Below, in pieces: positions 23,130 to 34,420 of a DNA stretch of 64,000 bases. Position 1 is the stretch's first letter. Every line of letters begins with the position of its first letter. The stretch covers positions 1,426,001-1,490,000 of the forward strand of contig JAJEKV010000064.1 in the NCBI GenBank assembly GCA_021234155.1, given 5' to 3'. Origin of the DNA: Isoetes taiwanensis (lineage: Eukaryota; Streptophyta; Lycopodiopsida; Isoetales; Isoetaceae). A program made the position numbers and the translations under genes. The notes under the pieces were generated by a model, which was given only the letters and a program-made list of their open reading frames with translations, was not told the origin of the DNA and did no database searches.

Positions 23130-23840
23130 CTAACTTAAGTAGCACTATCTATCTCTTGGCATGCCTGTTGCATGTGGCTACAGATTACATGCTGAGAATA
23201 GAACCCAATCCTGAAAGAGCATGAGAGCAAATTCTGGTTATCCATGTTGTCAAAAATCATTCGTGCATGATTTATGCTACCATATCTTCTATATGCAGTG
23301 TCGAGGATGGTGCCAACAATGACCTCTAGTCATATCCACCATCAAGCATCCGAGCATGAATCATTTTAGTTTCTGCTAGGGCTGCAAGACTAGCAAATAC
23401 ATTTAAACTCAAAAGACAAGCAGATATCGTCGGGCTGCAACCCCTTTTTGTTGGACTTTAGTCTCATGGTATTGATCGAAGACCACTTGGGCATCATGAA
23501 GCCATCCACACTTACCATACATGATAATCATTGCAGAACTAATAATGGCAGTCCATGATAAGTGCCTTTAAAGCATCCTACCAAATAATTGTGTTGATCC
23601 TGTCAGATATCCACTCATGGACTACCACCTCAGCGTGAAGTTTCTTTCCCTGCCCTATGAAAGTCAAGCATACACTTAGAATCATTGTATGTGCAAACTT
23701 ATCTGTGCTGAGACCCTTTCTGCTGCATTTGCTCAAAAATCTTGAAAGCTGTTGGCAATGTGCACCAGTACTGAATTTACAAGTTCTAGACACACAAATG
23801 CAGGGTTCACAAACTTTATTAATCTTGTTTAGCATTGGTC
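23130..23840 (-). pseudogene. PPR-protein pseudogene fragment
   Basis: The minus strand reads KGLSTDKFAHTMILSVC, then GQGKKLHAEVVVHEWISD and NTII, a typical pentatricopeptide pattern (GL..D..T...VLS.C....GK.IHA.V...G..SD). Farther on (about 23420-23330), LAALAETKMIHARMLDGGYD in broken frames gives another repeat. Stops and frameshifts interrupt it throughout. Plant PPR proteins of this type act in organelle RNA editing or processing; this copy cannot. Confidence 0.65.
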
Positions 23841-24152
23841 TGACCAGAGGTAGATAACTATTCTAATTTCACGTAGCAAAGACATGTATCTTCTAGGCTA
23901 TAGTCACGTTGGTCCCAGCCATGGTAGACATGCTATAATGCAGTTGTAATTTTCTAACTTTTTCTTGGAGGCAAAAGCCTTTGGCACAGCAAGACAAAGG
24001 TATTTATATTTTTCTGTGGCTCGCTTATCAAACTCTATAGTCTCGATGATCTATGCTACTTTCAGCAACTGCACAGTCCTGCGCAGTACTGTCATACAAG
24101 CTTCCATATATATGTGAACCCCATCCATCTGTAAGTCCATATGCCATAATGT

Positions 24153-24280
24153 CTGAGAAACTTTGATTGTAGACATTTGTTGGAGGCCAGCTCAAAATCC
24201 TTTGATTTATTCTATTCTGAGAAACTTTGATTGTAGACATTTGTTGGAGGCCAGCTCAAAATCCTTTGATTTATTCTATT
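24153..24280 (+). repeat. exact 64-bp tandem duplication
   Basis: CTGAGAAACTTTGATTG starts at 24153 and again at 24217; the two 64-bp units are identical as far as I can read, so the duplication is recent. Confidence 0.85.
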
Positions 24281-24355
24281 GCTTGTAAAATGTAAAGGTT
24301 ATGTGAAAATCCCCTTTTTTTATATGTATTTTGATCACTTTCTTTGATGTTATAG

Positions 24356-25238
24356 TTCAATGATTGGGGAACGTTTCCAATTGATGGTCTTGTACGGAAA
24401 ATAAAAGACGAGGGTGGATATACAGTATGGAAGAAGAAAATGATTGCAAAAGGTTATGAAGTATGCAAGGTATACAGAAAATGATAATCTGCATGTGAAT
24501 CAACATTTTATTGCTTGAAAAATTATATGCTTATGGTATTTTTTGTGTTGCAGCATACGTCAAAAAACCTAGCCCTGGGATTGTGTTTAAGAAGAAGATA
24601 AAGCAAGAGGATGGAGTAAACTTGAAGAACCAAGAACCTACTTATCTTAATTTTGACGAGGTTAGCAATTTTATTGGAAATTTTAAGATGCCTCTCTATT
24701 TACATTTAATTGTTAACTAGAATAGTCTTGGAGCAGTGATTTCACCTTTTTACTATATTCTTCAATAGTGGCATCCATCTCATTCCGAACATGATGCTGG
24801 TCTATCTTACAGCAAGAAAGTAATTCAGTCATTTGTTATATAGTCAAAAACAGATGTGGCCAAGCTTCAACCTTCTCTCATGCTCATGTTAATCTATAAG
24901 GCTTAAAGACTTAAATTCAAAAATATAGAGGAGGCATATAACTTGATTGAAATACTTCCTTGTTGGATGCAGTAATAATGGCCTTTCCATAAGTAATGGA
25001 AGGCTAGTCCATAATCTAATCAGTAAATATGGCCTTACTGATATTGTGATTTTAAGCAGCTCACTTAGAATCTGTGTTAAATCCAAAAATATAGAGGCAT
25101 ATAACTTGTTTGAAATAGGTGCATAATTTGAGAATTGACCAAGTTCTTTTCTTTTCTAAACAGGTTAGCGAAGATGAAGAACGCAATCAGCCCAATGATG
25201 AAGGTCCATCTCCTACCAACGACGATAATCTGGAATGA
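24356..25238 (+). pseudogene. 3' end of an unrecognised gene, three exons
   Basis: Exon 24356-24469 (38 codons, DWGTFPIDGLVRKIKDEGGY) has AG and GT borders. Exon 24554-24660 reads VKKPSPGIVFKKKIKQEDG and ends LNFDE at GT. Exon 25164-25238 starts after CAG, reads SEDEERNQPNDEGPSPTNDD and stops with TGA at 25236-25238. The last two exons join in phase; the first and second do not (phase 0 against a start needing one base), so an exon is lost or a frameshift occurred. The end is acidic and probably disordered. I do not recognise the family; it may be another captured host gene end. Confidence 0.5.
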
Positions 25239-25689
25239 AAATAATCCATGGTAGAGTGTTGTTTCAAACTGAAAACTATTGGATTTATTTTGATCAATGT
25301 TAGAAGTACTCTAAATGTAAAACGATCTTCCATTTGACCATAATTTCCTTATTTTGTCAAGTAATTTGATCACAATTAATCTTCTTATCACTGATGCAGT
25401 TACTTCCTTTTCATTTTTTCTTCCTTTGTTCATTGTGCATGATGCAACTATAGACTAAAATGAAACCAATCTGGGATGAACACAAGAAAAAGCATCTCAA
25501 ATACAAATTTGCCTCGCCTCCCCCCACCAAAAAATAAAAATAAAAAATCTATTAATGAAAAGATAAAATGACAAAAAATAAAGGTGGAATTGCCACAAAA
25601 AGACATAACGTGAAGGTATGATGGACACAAATTTGGCAATGGTCTCATTATAAAATTGACATGCATATGTTACAAAAAGACTTAAACTT

Positions 25690-26328
25690 TGACACAATTT
25701 TGTTACTCAACTATTATAAAAAGAACACTAGTTTGTCATAACAAAAAGATATACAACGTGTAATAAGAGTTGTAAATCTGACGCAAAGGATGTCAACCTA
25801 TGCAAGCTACGTGCACCAATATGGTGTAACATGTTAGTTGCATAATCGAGACTAATATGATATAAATATGACGCAGTTGTCGACAAACTTGAATATAAGT
25901 TTTGACATAAATATGCCATGCTATTGTTACAAATGTAGTCACTGTGTTAAGACTAATCTGATAAAAAATAGGACACAAACATTGAATTACTTAGACATAA
26001 GCTCGACACAAACATGGCATGCAATTGCCACAAATGCAGTCATTGTGTCGAAACTAATATGATACAAAATATGACGTAATTATTGAATAACTTGGATACA
26101 AGATCGACGCAAACGTGCTATGTAATTGCCACAAATGTAGTCATTATGTCATTTTTGCGTTATGTAGCCGTGACGGAATACTTGACGCAAAAGTTGACGT
26201 CCATGCGACATCAAAGTATAGTACTTTTAGCGTCATTATCGTGACATTTAACAGGCCTTTGAGAATACGCATAGCGTCACTTTATTTGACGCTATACCCG
26301 ACAAAAAATGCCCTATTATGTTGTAGTG
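25690..26328. repeat. right CACTA terminus and subterminal repeats
   Basis: Dense GACACAA, TGACGCAA and TGACGT motifs lead to the end ATGTTGTAGTG at 26328, the complement of a CACTACAACA terminus. Confidence 0.65.
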
Positions 26329-26539
26329 TTGGTCTACAGAAGAGATGTATATAAAAGCTAAGTGGGAGATGAATAAATTATTGCCAATGCCCTGAGACAT
26401 ATATAAAAGCGAGGTGGGAGATGAATAAATTATTGCCAATTATTACCAAGCTTTTGAACAATTCTCAAGTGCTGGCCCTCCACGCCATCTCTCCGTTTTG
26501 CCTCTAGATCTGAATCAAGGATAAAACGGACAAAGCCTT

Positions 26540-26905
26540 GCCATGGCAATGCAATGGTATCACCACTCCCTTGGATTCGGGGATCCACTTATCTACTAAT
26601 TCATCCAGCATGTTCCTCTTTCCTTCATTACATTTGCAGCCAATACTATGTTGTTCTTGGACTTCTAGATATTGCTACAACTTATTACCAGATCTGATCT
26701 ATCTAAGCCAATACCATGTTGATCCGAAGCAATCACATTGTTCTTAAACTACCTCCTTCACTATCTTGCTGGAACAACTCTTTATGGATTATTTTATCGG
26801 AGCAAAGACACTCCTTTCTTGGACATATTCTTTCATGATGACTGGGAAGGGAATGCAGATGATCAAAAATCCGCTTCTGAATTTATGTTCACATTTGAAA
26901 TGCAC
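26540..26905 (+). pseudogene. copia RT/RNase H relic
   Basis: HYLAGTTLYGLFYRSKDTPF followed by DDWEGNADDQKSASEFMF matches the copia RNase H junction (RYLAGT..YGL.Y......L..FSDADWAGD..DRKSTSGF.F). The preceding 200 bp look like the decayed TRPD segment. Confidence 0.7.
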
Positions 26906-26936
26906 CAACTCCACCTGCAACTCATAGTGCATCTAT

Positions 26937-27376
26937 TCACAATTTGTGATTGCAACAAAAAAAACCATGCTCTCCTTAACATAACTTGCTATGTGACGAT
27001 GGGTGCACTATAAGAAACTCAATGGAGAGAGTTAAAGAGGGCACTTTTGATCTACATTAGGTTTCCCAATGACAATTTAGGGCTTCCGAGTGGTTGCTTT
27101 TTTTGCAAAATGCTGCCATCCGTTGGATTTTCAGTGAGCCAAGCCGAGATTAGAAGGACGTGAACGCATCTGGAGATCGGATTTTCTAAATTCTCTCTGG
27201 GTTGCTAAATCGTGTGGGAGCGAATTGCTTGAGCCGCCCTGGTCTGCTACATGGTGTGGGAAGGCACCTTCTTCTCAAATTCGGCTCCCAATTTCGGCTG
27301 CCTGATGTTAAGAAGATTGTTGCATTTATATGTAGTGGTTTTGGCGATGCGTCTCTTGCTGATTCTTTTGCAACCA
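26937..27376 (+). repeat. dispersed repeat R, copy 2
   Basis: This is the second copy of the repeat at 12584-13022, same orientation. It is cut at 27376 by the start of an LTR (TGTAACG...). Confidence 0.75.
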
Positions 27377-29470
27377 TGTAACGAACCTAGTGGCTTACTT
27401 TATCTCAGTATAAGATGGTGTAGATCGTCTAACGACCTTGTTGATATGCGTCCATGGGTTATGCTAGTAGTGGCATTTAAAACTATAGAAATACATTAGC
27501 AAATGTTATATAAGCAGAAGGGGTTAGATTATTGAGTATTGGACTTGTAAAATATGATAAGCATGCATTAGATTGCATGCATGTACATGCACATGCACAT
27601 GCATGCATGTGATTGCATGCACAACACTTGTCTAGCATGCATATGCATTGAGATTTACTGTTGTATATATATATTGGATGTGAACAAAAGAGAGGGTGTC
27701 TTAGTTTGGTGAAGGATCTTGTTTATTATTATCCTCAACCTATTCTCTAGAGAAGGAGAGGCTGGCCAAATTGTAGAACAGTAGCAGAAACCAGAAGGAG
27801 TTGCAGATGGGAAGGTGACGAGGAAATAGAAGCAAAGAGGCAGACCCAGTCGATAGGAACCAGAATCAATCCGAGAAACTGAGGTGGGGATCTGATGCGT
27901 GCTTGGGGATCTGATGCGTGCGTGGGGATCTGACGCGTGCTTGGGGATTTGATGAGTGCTTGGTTTGTTGTATTGGTTGGTTATGCTTCCAGTAGAACTG
28001 GCGGCTATGGCGAACCCAATCGGCGGTTTCGGCTAGAATAGATCTTCAATTTGGTTCTATGATGCCACCAAGAGTCTTCCTTATGAATTTCGGTCTGTTC
28101 TACCTCCATCTTGGCCAGTTTTGATCTTGTTTCCAATCTGGCAGTATCCCTGTGCGAAAGAGAGCCTCTAATATGTCTTTTTGGTTTTCAAATATTGTTC
28201 TTTATAATTGTTTTGCCCTTTAAGTTCATTGAAAGCCTTGTAGGTTAATTGGTTAATAGTTGAGCCTTTCAGGCTACAGACCCAAGTTCGAATCTAGACT
28301 CAAGCATATGTTTTTGCACAAGTATTCCTTTTTGAACTTAGGGATATTAGGGCTAGGAATATGCTATGGCCTATCTAGTAGAGATTCTGAGTGGTAGTCC
28401 ATCTCATGAGTTTAGACCTCAGGATGAAGTAGAATATGTGAATTGTCTCTAGGGCATTAGTGTAATTATGGTATTACCTGGAAGTTATGGTTGCTTATAT
28501 GTTAACAAAATCATGTTCTTGCTTTGAGATGTGGCGATGAGATGTTATCACTGGGTTATGAAATATCTTGGTATGAACCTCATTCTATTGTATTGCATTG
28601 CTATGTGGTTGTTCTTGAAAGTAAGATGCATGAGGATTCTATGATATCTCGTGTTTGATCAACGTATAAGGATATTAATGATATTCTATCTTGTAAAGTC
28701 ATGATAAATGATGTTGCATCTTGCATTGCAAACGGACCATCTTCGGAGGGGTGGAATGGCCGTGAGACTCCGCATCTGTGCTAGATGGCTAGACGGATGG
28801 CATGTTGCATTTACAGCCCACCTTCGGAGGGGTGGGGTGGCCATGTAACTCCGCATCCGGCCAGATGGCCTGTTGGATGAGTTGAACCCTGTACGTACAG
28901 ATGGAGAGAGTGGTCTCCTTGGGGTCGCAACCCAAGGATTACGCTTGGCATATGTGCATACATACAGAAGATTGATGTGAATGTAAACATGCCTGTAGTA
29001 TGAGTTCTAACTAATGCAGGGGCATAGTGGAGCAGGTAAATCTATTGTCTTCTTATCTTGGATGTTATATGTTAGATTGCTTTGTGGTTGATGTTGTGAA
29101 TGCTCCCGAAATGTTTCCTCCCCACTTAGCCCTTGTGGACTAACCCCCTTGTATTGTCTGTGTATGTTTAAGAGGGTACGTCTTGAGCTGAGGATGCGGT
29201 ATTCAGAGGGAGAAACTGGGCATGAAGTTGCGCGAGCAGAGCGTTTTCCCGAGTCATCCTCAGTGACCTATAAGGAGGAGAATTCGGAGTGACTTGTTAA
29301 GCTATAGGAGTTGTAGTATGCCAAGACTCAGAGGAGTTTGGTCTTGTATATAATTATCTGATCAATGGGACTATACTTTATTGAGCAAGTATACGAGTAT
29401 CTTGGATGTTTAACTTAGATGTTAAACGTGTCGGTGCAACGGCCTAGGCCAAGGGGCTAGGTCCGTTTCA
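27377..29470 (+). repeat. 2.1-kb LTR (5' LTR of an LTR retrotransposon)
   Basis: The LTR begins TGTAACGAACCTAG and ends CTAGGTCCGTTTCA; reverse-complemented, the end matches the start at 12 of 14 positions, giving TG...CA with terminal inverted repeats. A primer site follows two bases later. Inside are a GCATGCATGTACATGC-type microsatellite (27562-27625), a four-unit 21-bp tandem repeat around GGGGATCTGATGCGTGC (27890-27965) and two units around CTTCGGAGGGGTGG (28742-28870). No second LTR is in the window. Confidence 0.75.
28228..28310 (+). repeat. tRNA-derived Pol III box inside LTR
   Basis: TGTAGGTTAATTGGTTAATAG then AAGTTCGAATCTAG resemble degenerate A and B boxes of a tRNA-derived sequence. 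The acceptor stem does not pair. It is probably a SINE relic carried in the LTR. Confidence 0.25.
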
Positions 29471-29472
29471 GT

Positions 29473-29485
29473 TGGTATCAGAGCC
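29473..29485 (+). other. tRNA-Met primer binding site
   Basis: TGGTATCAGAGCC is the standard plant LTR-retrotransposon primer site complementary to the 3' end of initiator tRNA-Met. It lies two bases after the LTR end and fixes the element's direction as +. Confidence 0.85.
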
Positions 29486-31400
29486 AAAAGTTCTGACACC
29501 TTCGGGCCCTGGGAATTAGGGGCTAAGAGTTCAAGAGATTCTACTATAAAGTAGAATGGTTTGGTGATTGGTAAATGCACTAGCCAAGATGAGTTAAGAT
29601 GAACAAGAAATGAGCATAAGTCTAAGGGATTGATAGTATCTTAAGTTTTGATTATTATTCTGTGCTATATAAGCTAGAAAAGCTAATGAGAATGCAGTTC
29701 ATCAAGGAGCTAAACTTGGTCGAAAGTTACCGAAAATAGGATGAAATGTTAAGACGGATGTTTTCATGCAAGGCATGGACAGCGGACCATGATAATTGTG
29801 AAGGTATGTTCCTACAAATTTCTATAATTGGTAGATTGTCTAATGGTGGACCACGTTGCCGCGTTATTTTAAAGTAGACCATGTGTAGGGAGTTGTAGTG
29901 CTTTAGCAAAATCAATGCTAGGGTTGTGAGGGCCCATGAACAGTGCTTAAAGAGGTAAACTCGAGGGTTTAGGAAGTTGTAACTATGCTGAGTAGGTTCT
30001 TTTTGTGAGAAGTCACAGTAAACTATGTTCATAATCTTTTAGGGTCCCTTGAAATTACTTGTGCGAGTTGTATAGCTATAAGATACACAGATGGGGGATG
30101 TGATTATGTTTTTATTTGTCACTCTTGGATTTGGCCACCCAAGGTGTGTCATATGAATACATACCTAGTCCGACCTGAGTATCTCTCTTGCCATGCTGGG
30201 CTTAGTATTTTATAGTGCACTATTTATCCTTGGTAGGAAAAAGTGGATTAACCATATAATGCAGATGTTTGCTACGTCAGCTTGAACATGTGTAGTAAAT
30301 AATTATACGAATTTCATTATAAGTTTAGTTCCAAACTTTATACATGCTAGTGGCAAGGTTGATGCACTTAGATGTATTTAGAGTATGTGGTAGATTAAGT
30401 TGGAACTGCACCAATTTGGACGAAAATAGTAGAGCTTAAGCCATATGTAGGTTAATGAGGAAGTTCTTGTATAATAAGCACAATTTCATTATAATGGGAA
30501 AATTTTTAGTAAACTGGAATTTTTTTATTATGGGGGTTGTATAGACCTTATGCAGGGGTTGTATACACGTGTACAGTACCCTGTATCATAGACCTTATGC
30601 AGGGGTTGTATACACGTGTACAGTACCCTGTATCATAGACCTTATGCAGGGGTTTAGGACACGTGCAGTACCCGTGTATCATACATACATGAATATTTAG
30701 AGAACATAATAACACGGTATCATATACCAACTTCCAAACACAATAGAGACCAGAAGTATGAACTATGTATGTCCCTATTAACCTTCCCCGTGTTCCTAAC
30801 CCCTTCCCCTTCCCCTTTCCCTGCCTGCAGGTCTAACCCATGCATCCGGGTTAGGAGTCAAGAGCTCACGCTCCTCCCAACTGATTCTTCCCACCATATG
30901 GGGTACCTAGTCATTAGAAAAAGTAATTCCACAGGATGATACTCACGGAAGAAGAGCGGACACAACTCCACAAAACCGTTGTACTTTCGTTGTAGTACAC
31001 CCCTAATAAGGCCATACATCCGTCCCTTACAAATTTCATGAATGAACTCGATATATATACATCCGAGAGAGTGTGCTAAATATCCAAAGACGAAGAAGAG
31101 GCCTCAATTCTTTGTAGCATCTCGTCCGGATAAGGAGGGGGGTTCAAGAATTCCCCTCATTGCAAGTCTCCTATAACATTCGGATGGATTAATTTCCATC
31201 GGTGGCTCATGACCACAATCAAATCGCTCTAGAATGAAGTTGATCAACTCCATTGTAAGCTCCTTGGTGGGGCTGCGGGCACAACCTCCACTCAAAGAAA
31301 TGGTCCCATAGCTCATCCATTCCAGGCCGCCTGAGAATGCCCAGGGCATGCTTGCGTGCCTTCGAGTAGCCCAGGGAGGATTGGGTCCAATCATTTGCAA
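29486..31400 (+). other. retrotransposon interior without recognisable coding
   Basis: AT-rich sequence with no gag or pol motifs. At 30545-30690 a ~47-bp unit (around GGGGTTGTATACACGTGTAC) is repeated in tandem, two good copies and one diverged. The minus frames at 31104-31466 show no motif. Confidence 0.5.
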
Positions 31401-31409
31401 AAGCAAGCA

Positions 31410-31700
31410 AGGATCACCGACGGAGCAAGGAACACGGAGCAGAGCAAGTAGCAAGTTCAAGAGCAAGCAACAAGATCAAGTAGCAAGGAGCACGGGAATG
31501 AAGTAGCAAGGAACAAGGATCAAGATCAAGTAGCAAGATGCAATGAACAAGGAAGATCAAGTAGCAAGAAGATCAAGGAACAAGGAAGATCAAGGAGCAA
31601 GAAGCAAGGATCAAGATCAAGTAGCAAGGAACAAGATCAAGTAGCAAGATCAAGAGCAAGGAACAAGATCAAGTAGCAAGAAGATCAAGGAACAAGGAAG
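31410..31700 (+). repeat. AAGATCAAGTAGCAAGGAAC minisatellite, left part
   Basis: Irregular tandem units of 10-20 bp built from GATCAAGTAGCAAG and GAACAAG. The array continues at 36000-36270; the copia element between them split it. Confidence 0.85.
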
Positions 31701-31892
31701 TGTTAGAAATATGAGACACACACAACTTTTCCCACAAGACAAGACAAAATTTTATTCATATGAGATACATATTTATACATCAATATGAGCCACTATTGGA
31801 CTAGTGCCACAATAGGTGCTATATGTGACATACATGCCATACATGGCAAAAGGTAAAGGTGCACGTCTCCTATAGAAAGGAGATTCCAAACA
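31701..31892 (-). repeat. 3' LTR of copia C
   Basis: 192 bp, nearly identical to the right LTR but lacking CAAGAG after AATAGG. Target duplication GGAAG is at 31696-31700. Confidence 0.93.
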
Positions 31893-32065
31893 CCCTCCCT
31901 GCAACTTTAGCCTTTTGAACAAAATAATTGTATCTCATATTTAAAGATACCTCCAACCATCCCTCCCTGCATCTTTAATCTAGTGCTTGGATCAAAAAAA
32001 CCTTTTGTGGGTTAAAAGGAAATAACCCAAGCACTTTCAGAACAACTCAAGTAACAACAAAAGAT

Positions 32066-33960
32066 TCAACAATTCCAAGAGCTGCTTTGCACATCTCTTG
32101 CTTCAAGTCCTAATGCTTTGGTGAAGATGTCGAAACCATTGGCCGACGTTGGACAATATTTAAGCATAATAGTCTTCTTTTCATACTTCCAATTTGATAT
32201 AATGATAATGTAGCTCAATATGTTTAGATTTAGAATGAAAAACCTCATCCTTTGTTAATGCAATTGTACTTTGATTATCACACATGAGTAGAGTAGGCCC
32301 CACCTGAGTCTGATGAAAACAATCCATCAACCGTCGCAACCAAACCAATTCTCTACTAGCAATTGATGCAAAGAACATACTCGCCCGTGTAGTGAAAAAG
32401 AAACACATCGTTGCTTTTTGCTCATCCAAGAAACTAAGGATTTCCCAACAAAAAAACAACTCCCACTAGTAGAACGAAAAGTGTCAGGACAACCACCCCA
32501 ATCAGCATCTGTATAGCCTAACAAAGTCAATACATCAACATCATTCTGCTTTGTGTACAATAAACCACAAGTAGAAGTGCCTTTCAAGTATCTCAAAACC
32601 CTTTTAGCAGCAATCCAATGAACCTGTCCAGGATTAGTCATGAATTGACCAAGAGTATTAGCAAAGATAACTAATATCGTATGGTAGCATTGGCCAAATA
32701 CATCAACGCACCAACCAAACTAGCATAAGGACATTTTTTCATTTGCAATCTTTTCTTCATCGATTAAAGGACTTTGTTTTTGAGAAAGTTTGGAGTATCT
32801 GGAACTAACAACAAGAGGAGTACTTTGTGATTTTGCTTCACTCAAATCACCATTCAAGAAGGCTGTCTTTACATCCATTTGATGTATATGAAGATCATCT
32901 TTGCATTGCAAAAGGCTAACAACACTTTCAAAACTTGTAAGACGTAAACCGGAGAAAAGGTTTCCTCATAATCTACACCTTCAACTTGTGAGAAACCTTT
33001 GACAACAAGGCGAGCTTTGAATTTATCAAAAGAACCATCAGCTTTAATCTTGGTCTTAAAAATCCACTTACATTGAATGGGCTTTCGTGCTGCAGGTAAT
33101 TCCACAAGTTCCCATGTACCTTTATTGATCAAGGACTCATATTCAGCCTCCATGGCCATTTTCCATGATTCTCGCTTTGATCCGAACCGAGAGCATCGAC
33201 CTTGTAAATTGGATCGCCAGTCATAGCCAAAGCAGAATAATAATCTAAGATCCGTTGCGTCGGCTTCCAAGCTCGACGTGCAACAATAGCATCATCATGA
33301 GGAACCTCATGAATAACTTCATCATCATGAGCACCCTCATGAATAACTTCATCAAGACCATCATGATCTTCCTCATCATAATCACTATCATTAGCAAAAT
33401 CATAAGCAAGTTCAGGAACATCAAGAGCTTCAGCAGGATCAAAAATCGGATTATGTGCATCAAGGATAGCAGGAGCAATGAGAGGAGTAGTAGGCAGCAT
33501 AGGAACATCAGTAAAAAGATTATCATCTGAAAAAGGGAATTCAGCAAGTATTTCACTTTCATGTTGACTATTAGATTTGAAGCGTAACATAGAAAGCTCA
33601 TCAAAAGTAGCATCACGACTAATGATAACTTTTCGAGAAACAGGATCCCAAAAACGATATGCTTTAGCATTAGAAGCATATCCAAGGAAAATAGCTTTAG
33701 AGCAACAGGGATCAATCTTTTTTCTTTTTTCGGTTGGAATATGAACATAAGCGGTTACAACCAAAAACACGCAAATTAGCAACATTGGGTTTACGACCAA
33801 ACCAGGCTTCAAACGGAGTTTTGCCTTTCAAAGCAGAAGTAATCAAGCGATTTTGCACATACACAGCAGTGGCAACAGCTTCTGCCCAAAAACACTTATC
33901 CAAACCCGGAATGAATAAGCATACAACGCACAAAGATTCATGATTGTCGCGATTCTTCCT
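32066..33960 (-). pseudogene. copia C integrase end, RT (deleted core) and RNase H
   Basis: Right to left: the integrase tail (KCFWAEAVATAVYVQNRLI, KTPFEAWFGRKPNVANLRVF), AIFLGYASNAKAYRFWDP and SRDATFDE, an acidic linker, then RT start KWIFKTKIKADG and GVDYEETFSPV and HQMDVKTAFLNGDLSE. The next residues (AKSQSTPL) belong to the region well after YADD, so about 130-170 RT residues including the active site are missing. The remainder gives AKRVLRYLKGTSTCGLLY, YTDADWGG and ASRELVWLRRLMD of RNase H, with HIELHYHYIKLEV, in broken frames. Confidence 0.88.
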
Positions 33961-34420
33961 TTCAAAGAACACCATTACGTTTGGGGAGAATAAGGCGCGG
34001 TATATTCATGAAAAATACCTGATTCTGCACAAACTTTGTCAAAAGCCAAAGATTTAAACTCACCACCATTATCAGTGCGCAATCTTTGAATCATGGTTCC
34101 AGTTTGAACCTCAACCAATTTCTTAAAGGTACAAAAGATGGATAGGACATCAGATTTTTTGGAAAGAAAGTACACAAAGGTATAGCAAGTATAATCATCA
34201 ATGAAAAGAAGAAAGTATATGGCTTTACCAATGGAAACACAAAATGGGCCACAAAGATCGGAATGTACAAGTTCTAAGAAATGCGAGGGTAGGATGTCCA
34301 TCTCCAGAGAATGGATGGCGATGCTGCTTACCAAGAGCACAAGCCTCACAAACACCCAATACACCATGGGTTGACAAATTGAGACCATCCACAAGTTCAT
34401 CACAGCTCATGTCCAAAAGA
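33960..34420 (-). pseudogene. copia C integrase core
   Basis: Contains ELVHSDLCGPF, FIDDYTCYTFVYFLSKKSDV and RLRTDNGGEFKS, ending at YTAPYSPQT. The DDE aspartates are present (HSDLCG and TDNGGEF). The frame is shifted from gag-protease near 34300, and the downstream NGVMVFFERKNR part is in another frame. Confidence 0.88.

Larger units (their letters stand above)
13198..26328. mobile_element. CACTA-type element, about 13.1 kb, non-autonomous
   Basis: The left end opens with CACTACAAGA and shares an ATAGGG then TTTTTGTG-type pattern with the reverse complement of the right end (CACTACAACA, ending at 26328). Both ends carry long subterminal zones (13198-13745 and 25690-26328) full of TGTCAC, TGTCAA and TGACGC motifs in both orientations, typical of transposase-binding regions of CACTA elements. 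The 3-bp flanks (ATC and TTG) do not match, so the two ends might belong to different copies. No TNP2-like transposase is seen inside; instead there are host gene fragments and nested elements. Confidence 0.6.

Noticed and set aside
30548-30730. Short minus ORF with Tyr/Cys repeats
   Set aside because: It is a product of the 47-bp tandem repeat.
33245-33748. Leucine- and methionine-rich 167-residue minus ORF
   Set aside because: It is an out-of-frame reading of the copia acidic linker (GAT/ATC-rich DNA).
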